In this document: in pieces, positions 6,767-10,715 of the stretch | Layout of the letters: each line of letters starts with the position of its first letter | Position numbering within the stretch: position 1 is the first letter of the stretch | From: Burkholderiales bacterium | GTDB lineage: Bacteria > Pseudomonadota > Gammaproteobacteria > Burkholderiales > Casimicrobiaceae | Direction of reading: 5' to 3' | Assembly (NCBI GenBank): GCA_025354075.1 | Contig: JANXNO010000561.1 | Location: forward strand, 1-10,715 | Length of the DNA: 10,715 nt | Notes under the pieces: model-generated | Told to the model about the DNA's origin: nothing | The model's database searches: none | The model's input: the letters and a program-made list of their open reading frames with translations, nothing else | Made by a program: the position numbers and the translations under genes

Positions 6767-7915
6767 TTACAGCGCGATTCGTTCGAACTCTACCTTTGAA
6801 GGCACGTCGGGCGCAACCCACATGTCGCGTGCATTGCAGTCGATGATGACGCCAAACACGCTCTCTACCTGCAATTCAAGCGGCAAACTCGGGTCAGGCG
6901 AGCGACAGATCGCGCCAAACTTTGCGTCCGCCGCAGCAACGCCAGCGCCGGATTCGTCGCGCAGCAGCGCCTGCAAGTGCGAGTCGTCGATGTAATCTGG
7001 CCAGCTGCCGATGTGATGATTGGCACAGTCGAGGCGCGGCTCCGTGGTCAGCATTTGCGTGAGCGGTGCCTGAAATGGGGCAAGGGTTGCATCGCAAAAA
7101 TGATTCGTATGCGCAACCACGCCGTGATCGGCATATACCGGCGCGGCACCGCTCGGACTGTATTCCAGCGAGCACACGTGACCGCTGGCGTCACCCAAGA
7201 TGGCGTTGGACGACGACGCAAATGCCAGCGATCGCGCGAGGCTGACCACAGTTCTTACATCTGCGCAATCCAGCGCCATGCGCTGAAAAATGTGCACGGG
7301 AATGCCGATGGTTTGGCGATCATTGGTCGCGCGCAGGATGTTGAGACCCACAGCAACACCGGCTTCGTTCACGCCGATTTTCGCGAGAATGCCCGCCTCG
7401 GTGAGCGTGAGATACGACGGCCACGGCTCGTCGCGATGCACACGTAACGCCAACACGTTGTGCCGCTGGTAGCCGACCCAGTCCCAATTCTGGGCCACGC
7501 GGGTGTGACCATCGGCGCAGCGTTTGCCAGTAACGGCAACACTCGTGCATTCACCGATATCAAACAGGCCGAGCGCTTCGTTTTTACCTCGCGCCTCGTC
7601 GCTGTTGACCGTTTCCATCCCAAGAAATGACGGCGGCAAAATCTCGGTCCGACAGTTAAGCGCCAGGATTTCGTTAACGCTGAATCCGCTTCCGAGCGCG
7701 ATACCTTCCATCTCTTCCATGATGCCGCCGCCACAGCCCGCCACGATGTCGTGAAACTCTGCCGCGCGCCGTTGCGCCTCAAGCCAGTCGATGCCACAGG
7801 CCGCGAACAACGTTGCATAGCAGCGCACCGAGCTTGCGACCTGGCGACGCGCCAACTGGCCCATCATCTTGCCGCGCATGAAGGCGGTGCCGGTGAGATC
7901 AAGTACTGGAAACAT
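6767..7915 (-). CDS. C45 family autoproteolytic acyltransferase/hydrolase (penicillin acyltransferase-like, Ntn hydrolase)
   Basis: From the ATG at 7915 the protein has 382 residues. The N-terminus (MFPVLDLTGTAFMRGKMMGQLA) matches the family's typical opening, with the G-x-x-x-G-x-x-x-A type helix. The expected nucleophile is Cys123 in IGECTSVAV, which would become N-terminal after self-cleavage. It is followed by the conserved AQNWDW block (141-146). These are hallmarks of the acyl-CoA:6-aminopenicillanate acyltransferase (C45) family, whose bacterial members include acyltransferases and amidohydrolases of mostly unknown substrate. The residue before the nucleophile is Glu rather than the Gly known from the fungal enzyme. 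The frame extends to a GTG at 7972, but this would nearly abut the divergent SDR start and adds an unconserved 19-residue leader. No signal peptide is seen, so it is probably cytoplasmic. The glutamate-synthase-like gene follows on the same strand. Confidence 0.82.
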   Translation of the reverse strand: MFPVLDLTGTAFMRGKMMGQLARRQVASSVRCYATLFAACGIDWLEAQRRAAEFHDIVAGCGGGIMEEMEGIALGSGFSVNEILALNCRTEILPPSFLGMETVNSDEARGKNEALGLFDIGECTSVAVTGKRCADGHTRVAQNWDWVGYQRHNVLALRVHRDEPWPSYLTLTEAGILAKIGVNEAGVAVGLNILRATNDRQTIGIPVHIFQRMALDCADVRTVVSLARSLAFASSSNAILGDASGHVCSLEYSPSGAAPVYADHGVVAHTNHFCDATLAPFQAPLTQMLTTEPRLDCANHHIGSWPDYIDDSHLQALLRDESGAGVAAADAKFGAICRSPDPSLPLELQVESVFGVIIDCNARDMWVAPDVPSKVEFERIAL

Positions 7916-7980
7916 TCGATGCTTGTTGTGATTGCGGGGATTGGGACGATTAACAAAAGCTACGCCGTACACTAGCTTAG

Positions 7981-8703
7981 ATGAAAACCATTCTTGTCAC
8001 CGGGGCGACGCGCGGCATAGGCCACGCGACGGCGAAACGTTTGCTCGCACGCGGCCATCACGTCATCGCGTTGGGGCGAAATTTCTCTGATTTTGATATC
8101 GATAAATCGCCAATGAGCGGACGGTGCGAACGCATCGCGTTCGATTTGCGCAGCGTCGATGACATAAGCATGATGTGCGCGTTATTGCCGCCGATTGATG
8201 TGCTGGTCAACAACGCGGCGATGTTGACTGCGCAGCCGTTCGAGCGCTACACACCGAAGGATCGCCGTGACGTGATCGCGACCAACATTGAAGCACCTGC
8301 GGAGTTGATTCGTTGCATAGTGCCTAAGATGATTTCTGCGGGAGCGGTGGATGCGATCAAGGGGCGCGTGATCAACATTGCGTCGGTCGCGGGTTTCGGC
8401 GGTCATCCCGATGTCTGGTACGGAGCGAGCAAAGGCGCGATTTTGAACATGACCAAAAGCCTCGCCAAACTATATGGCCCGCAAGGAATCATGATTAACG
8501 CCGTCGCACCGGGGCCGACCAAAACCAGAATGTTCGATCAATTGCCGCAGTCACGCATTGATGAATTCAATCGCCTCGTATTCGCCGGGCGATTCGCCGA
8601 GCCGGACGAGATGGCGAAAGTCATCGAATGGCTCGCGCTGGATTCGCCAGAGTACGTTAATGGGTCGTGCGTGGATGCGGCTAGTGGCGGGTATTTGCGC
8701 TGA
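7981..8703 (+). CDS. SDR family NAD(P)-dependent oxidoreductase
   Basis: This classical short-chain dehydrogenase/reductase has 240 residues, near the family norm. It shows the cofactor motif TGATRGIG (7-14), Arg33 after the second strand (LGRN, suggestive of NADP(H) preference; inference), NNAA (77-80), catalytic Asn102, Ser135 (NIASVAG), Tyr147 and Lys151 (YGASK), and APGPTKT after strand 6. All catalytic residues are present. The C-terminus ends with NGSCVDAASGGYLR, close to the usual V-DGG ending, here with Ala-Ser in place of one Gly. The substrate cannot be inferred. No Shine-Dalgarno precedes the ATG at 7981. The divergent C45 gene begins 65 bases away. The stop codon is the first base triplet of a long inverted repeat. 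Confidence 0.92.
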   Translation: MKTILVTGATRGIGHATAKRLLARGHHVIALGRNFSDFDIDKSPMSGRCERIAFDLRSVDDISMMCALLPPIDVLVNNAAMLTAQPFERYTPKDRRDVIATNIEAPAELIRCIVPKMISAGAVDAIKGRVINIASVAGFGGHPDVWYGASKGAILNMTKSLAKLYGPQGIMINAVAPGPTKTRMFDQLPQSRIDEFNRLVFAGRFAEPDEMAKVIEWLALDSPEYVNGSCVDAASGGYLR

Positions 8704-8794
8704 TGCGGCTGTTCGAACTATAGGAGCAGCTTGCCGCGACCCGCGTTAGTTGGCCGTCAGGTCGCGGCAAGCCGCTCCTATACGAACCGCATCA
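8701..8794. repeat. Long REP-like inverted repeat between convergent genes
   Basis: The core arms at 8719-8741 and 8760-8782 pair over about 22 bases with a single mismatch. The key part is TAGGAGC, one variable base, GCTTGCCGCGACC. The loop is 18 bases (8742-8759). Outer arms also match: TGATGCGG (8701-8708) with CCGCATCA (8787-8794), and TTCG (8712-8715) with CGAA (8783-8786), separated by small bulges. The SDR stop TGA is the first triplet of the left arm. The motif TAGGAGCGGCTTGCCGCGA resembles, from memory, dispersed REP elements of Pseudomonas and Xanthomonadales. No T tract follows. It may limit transcription from both convergent genes. Confidence 0.72.
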
Positions 8795-8820
8795 CTGTCC
8801 GCCGCCATCGTTGATCGCGA

Positions 8821-9486
8821 TTATGCCGCGCTCTGCTCCATTGCATCCAGCAGCACCTCCGGCGGTTGTGCGCCAGACAGTGCAACCTTTTGATTAAAGA
8901 TGAAGAACGGCACGCCGGTGACGCCTTGCTGACGCACGTTCACGTCGAGCGCTGCGATCTGATCGAGCGTCGCACGCTCTGACAACACGGCGCGGGTTGC
9001 GTCGGCGTCGAGCCCGCATTGCGCCGCGATGGCGACCAACACATCCACGTCGCCAATGAATTCACCATCCACAAAATACGCCTTGAACAAACGCTCGGCC
9101 ACGGCATCCGCATGGACACCGTCCTGCGCTGTTTGCGCATACGCAATCAGGGCATGCGCGGCGAGCGTGTTCGGTTGCTTCAGGATGCCATCGAAATTCA
9201 GTTCGAGTCCGGCGTCGCGTCCAGCCGCTGAAACGCGCGCATAAATTTCTTTCGCACGCTGCGGCCCGCCAAATTTTTTTTCGAGATAGCCCTTACGATC
9301 CGTGCCTTCAAGCGGCAGATCGGGATTCAATTGAAACGGATGCCACCGCACATTCACCACTGCGTCAGGATGCTTGGTCTGCCACTGCGAAATCGCCTGT
9401 TCAACATGTCGTTTGCCGATGTAGCACCACGGGCACACCACGTCGGAGACGATGTCGATATTCAGGGGCGCGGCGGTTGCGGTCAT
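8821..9486 (-). CDS. DsbA family oxidoreductase, FrnE-like
   Basis: The protein has 221 residues with a thioredoxin fold interrupted by a helical insertion, as in FrnE and 2-hydroxychromene-2-carboxylate isomerase relatives. The redox motif C18-P-W-C21 (SDVVCPWCYIGK) near the N-terminus is intact, and the cis-proline loop is GVTGVPFF (Pro193). The helical region includes the LKQPNTLAAHALIAYA stretch typical of the FrnE group. There is no signal peptide, so it should act in the cytoplasm as a disulfide oxidoreductase or isomerase rather than as periplasmic DsbA. A good ribosome-binding site, GAAGG at 9496-9500, lies 9 bases before the ATG and inside the end of the DUF418 gene. The ATG overlaps the TGA of that gene (ATGA), indicating translational coupling. 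The substrate is unknown. Confidence 0.9.
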   Translation of the reverse strand: MTATAAPLNIDIVSDVVCPWCYIGKRHVEQAISQWQTKHPDAVVNVRWHPFQLNPDLPLEGTDRKGYLEKKFGGPQRAKEIYARVSAAGRDAGLELNFDGILKQPNTLAAHALIAYAQTAQDGVHADAVAERLFKAYFVDGEFIGDVDVLVAIAAQCGLDADATRAVLSERATLDQIAALDVNVRQQGVTGVPFFIFNQKVALSGAQPPEVLLDAMEQSAA

Positions 9487-10688
9487 GATGTAGGGCCTTC
9501 AATTGCGGGTGGCTGTAAAGGTTGCGGCGAAAGAAACTTTGTCAACCGCCGCCAGACAATTTCCATCGGGCCGTGCGCATGGCCACTCGCGAGCCACGCG
9601 CGGATGAAGGCACAGAGCAGCAGGTACGTCGTCAGGGCGATCAGCGAATAGACGCCACGCCCGAGTTCGCCATGGAAGCCAACCAGGCTCTTGTTAAACA
9701 ACACAGCGAACACGAGGGATTGACCGATGAATTGCGTCAGCGGAGCGCGGCCGGTCGCGACCACAAGGCGTGCCAGCGTGCCTTCGGCAAACCGACTGCG
9801 GCCCCAGCATGCCGCCACCGTCAGCCAGAACCAAAGACCGCCGAGGCTCGCTGGCAACAGCGCGATGGTCATCAGGCCATAGCCAAAATCCTCGTTGGTG
9901 AGCGCGTTCCAGCCGCCGTATCTCGCCGCGATCAGCTCGGTCGCACTGCCCGTTACGAAGAGCAATGCACCGATGATCACGATGCCGGGTCGTGCCAACG
10001 GTGCCGTGAAAAATCGTTGCAACGCGCCCGAACGCGCCGCCCATATGCCGAGCAGCGCATGAGCCCAAAAGTCGGAAACGAGAATCTGCACCAAGCCTCG
10101 CTCAAGATATTCGCGGGGACGCGCCGCTTGCGCCACCGCAAGACTGACGGCTGCAAACGAGGCACTAGACTCAACGGCAGGGTAGGGTTCTAGTTGCGTC
10201 GCGATCATGGCCACGCCAATGCTCAGGTAAAGCGCAAAAGTCAGCGTGTAAATCACGACCGCCACGCCGAGGCTTACGCGGTTATCAAACTTGAGCAGGC
10301 CCACAATCAGCAAACCCACCACCGCGTACGTCGACAACACGTCCCCCGGCCACAGCAGCACGCCGTGCATCATGCCAATAGCAAGCAGCGCCCAAAGCCG
10401 TGCGCGCAAATGCTGGGGACGACGAACGGATTCCGGTAGGCGCAACCATTGCAAGGCAAGTCCCGCGCCGAACAAAAACGACAGCACCGGGTACGAGCGA
10501 TGCGTGAACAGCATCGCGTTCACGGCTTCGGCCACAACGTCTGCGGTTGAGCGCGCCATGTCCAATGCGTACAGCGATGTCCAGGTCGCTGCAAACGCAT
10601 GAATATTGACCAAAGCCACGCCCAGCATAGCGATGCCACGCGCGAAGTCAATCGCGATCAGGCGATTTGAGGCGGCGGATTCGGGCAT
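9483..10688 (-). CDS. DUF418 domain-containing integral membrane protein (YeiB-like)
   Basis: The 401 residues form a polytopic inner-membrane protein with roughly eight to ten hydrophobic segments. The N-terminus has the family opening RLIAIDFARGIAMLGVALVNIHAF (in pieces: IDFARGIAMLG at 13-23, VNIH at 27-30), then SFLFGAGLAL (70-79) and WPGDVLSTYA (113-122). The C-terminal DUF418 domain (about 240-388) has GRAPLTQFIGQS (313-324) and the terminal GPMEIVWRRLT (373-383). All the usual family landmarks are present, and the length is normal. The biochemical function of DUF418 proteins is not established; a transporter or acyltransferase-like role has been suggested only by fold relations. The ATG at 10688 is preceded by a weak AAAAG; the promoter lies beyond the window edge. 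It forms an ATGA-overlapping pair with the FrnE-like gene. Confidence 0.92.
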   Translation of the reverse strand: MPESAASNRLIAIDFARGIAMLGVALVNIHAFAATWTSLYALDMARSTADVVAEAVNAMLFTHRSYPVLSFLFGAGLALQWLRLPESVRRPQHLRARLWALLAIGMMHGVLLWPGDVLSTYAVVGLLIVGLLKFDNRVSLGVAVVIYTLTFALYLSIGVAMIATQLEPYPAVESSASFAAVSLAVAQAARPREYLERGLVQILVSDFWAHALLGIWAARSGALQRFFTAPLARPGIVIIGALLFVTGSATELIAARYGGWNALTNEDFGYGLMTIALLPASLGGLWFWLTVAACWGRSRFAEGTLARLVVATGRAPLTQFIGQSLVFAVLFNKSLVGFHGELGRGVYSLIALTTYLLLCAFIRAWLASGHAHGPMEIVWRRLTKFLSPQPLQPPAIEGPTS

Positions 10689-10715
10689 CAGCTTTTACTT
10701 GCAAGCCTTATTTTT

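Noticed and set aside
9522..10193. Plus-strand 223-codon open frame opposite the DUF418 gene
   Set aside because: It is rich in Arg, Gln and His with no family features and is antisense to a gene with all DUF418 landmarks.
1..10715. CRISPR array, transposon ends, tRNA or phage genes
   Set aside because: No regularly spaced direct repeats, transposase or integrase motifs, or tRNA cloverleaf were seen in reading the window on both strands.

Overview
The window looks like a chromosomal stretch of a Gram-negative proteobacterium, most likely a betaproteobacterium (Burkholderiales-like). This is inferred from the polyhydroxyalkanoate (PHA) granule-region protein, the Sec and lipoprotein signal peptides, the membrane-anchored glutamate-synthase-like protein, a DUF418 protein, and a protein built from DUF1566, FN3 and choice-of-anchor U. 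Composition is moderately GC-rich throughout. I see no insertion sequence, phage gene, CRISPR array, tRNA or rRNA.

Layout from left to right: (1) the 5' end of a lipoprotein gene on the minus strand runs off the left edge. (2) An inositol-monophosphatase-family gene (minus) is divergent from a small PHA granule-region gene (plus, GTG start). (3) A roughly 220-base convergent gap holds two adjacent palindromes and a small hairpin. (4) Two exported DUF1566 proteins lie in tandem on the minus strand: a 269-residue protein, then a long multidomain one with DUF1566, three FN3 repeats, a choice-of-anchor U domain and dockerin-like repeats. They are in the same reading frame, separated by one TGA, 13 open codons and a G8/C8 tract. 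(5) After about 320 bases with no confident gene (one putative promoter, one hairpin) comes a minus-strand pair: a C45 autoproteolytic acyltransferase/hydrolase and, 75 bases downstream, a membrane-anchored FMN/3Fe-4S glutamate-synthase-like protein. (6) A plus-strand SDR gene is divergent from that pair. (7) A long REP-like inverted repeat separates the SDR gene from a convergent minus-strand operon. In that operon a DUF418 membrane protein and a FrnE/DsbA-like oxidoreductase overlap by ATGA.

Most genes are ordinary housekeeping or accessory metabolism. The parts most worth a second look are the tandem DUF1566 locus, with its unusual multidomain secreted protein, paired cysteines in each FN3 repeat and a homopolymer at the gene junction, and the two intergenic palindromic elements. 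I did not find a defence system, biosynthetic cluster or other clearly new multi-gene system, and do not claim one.
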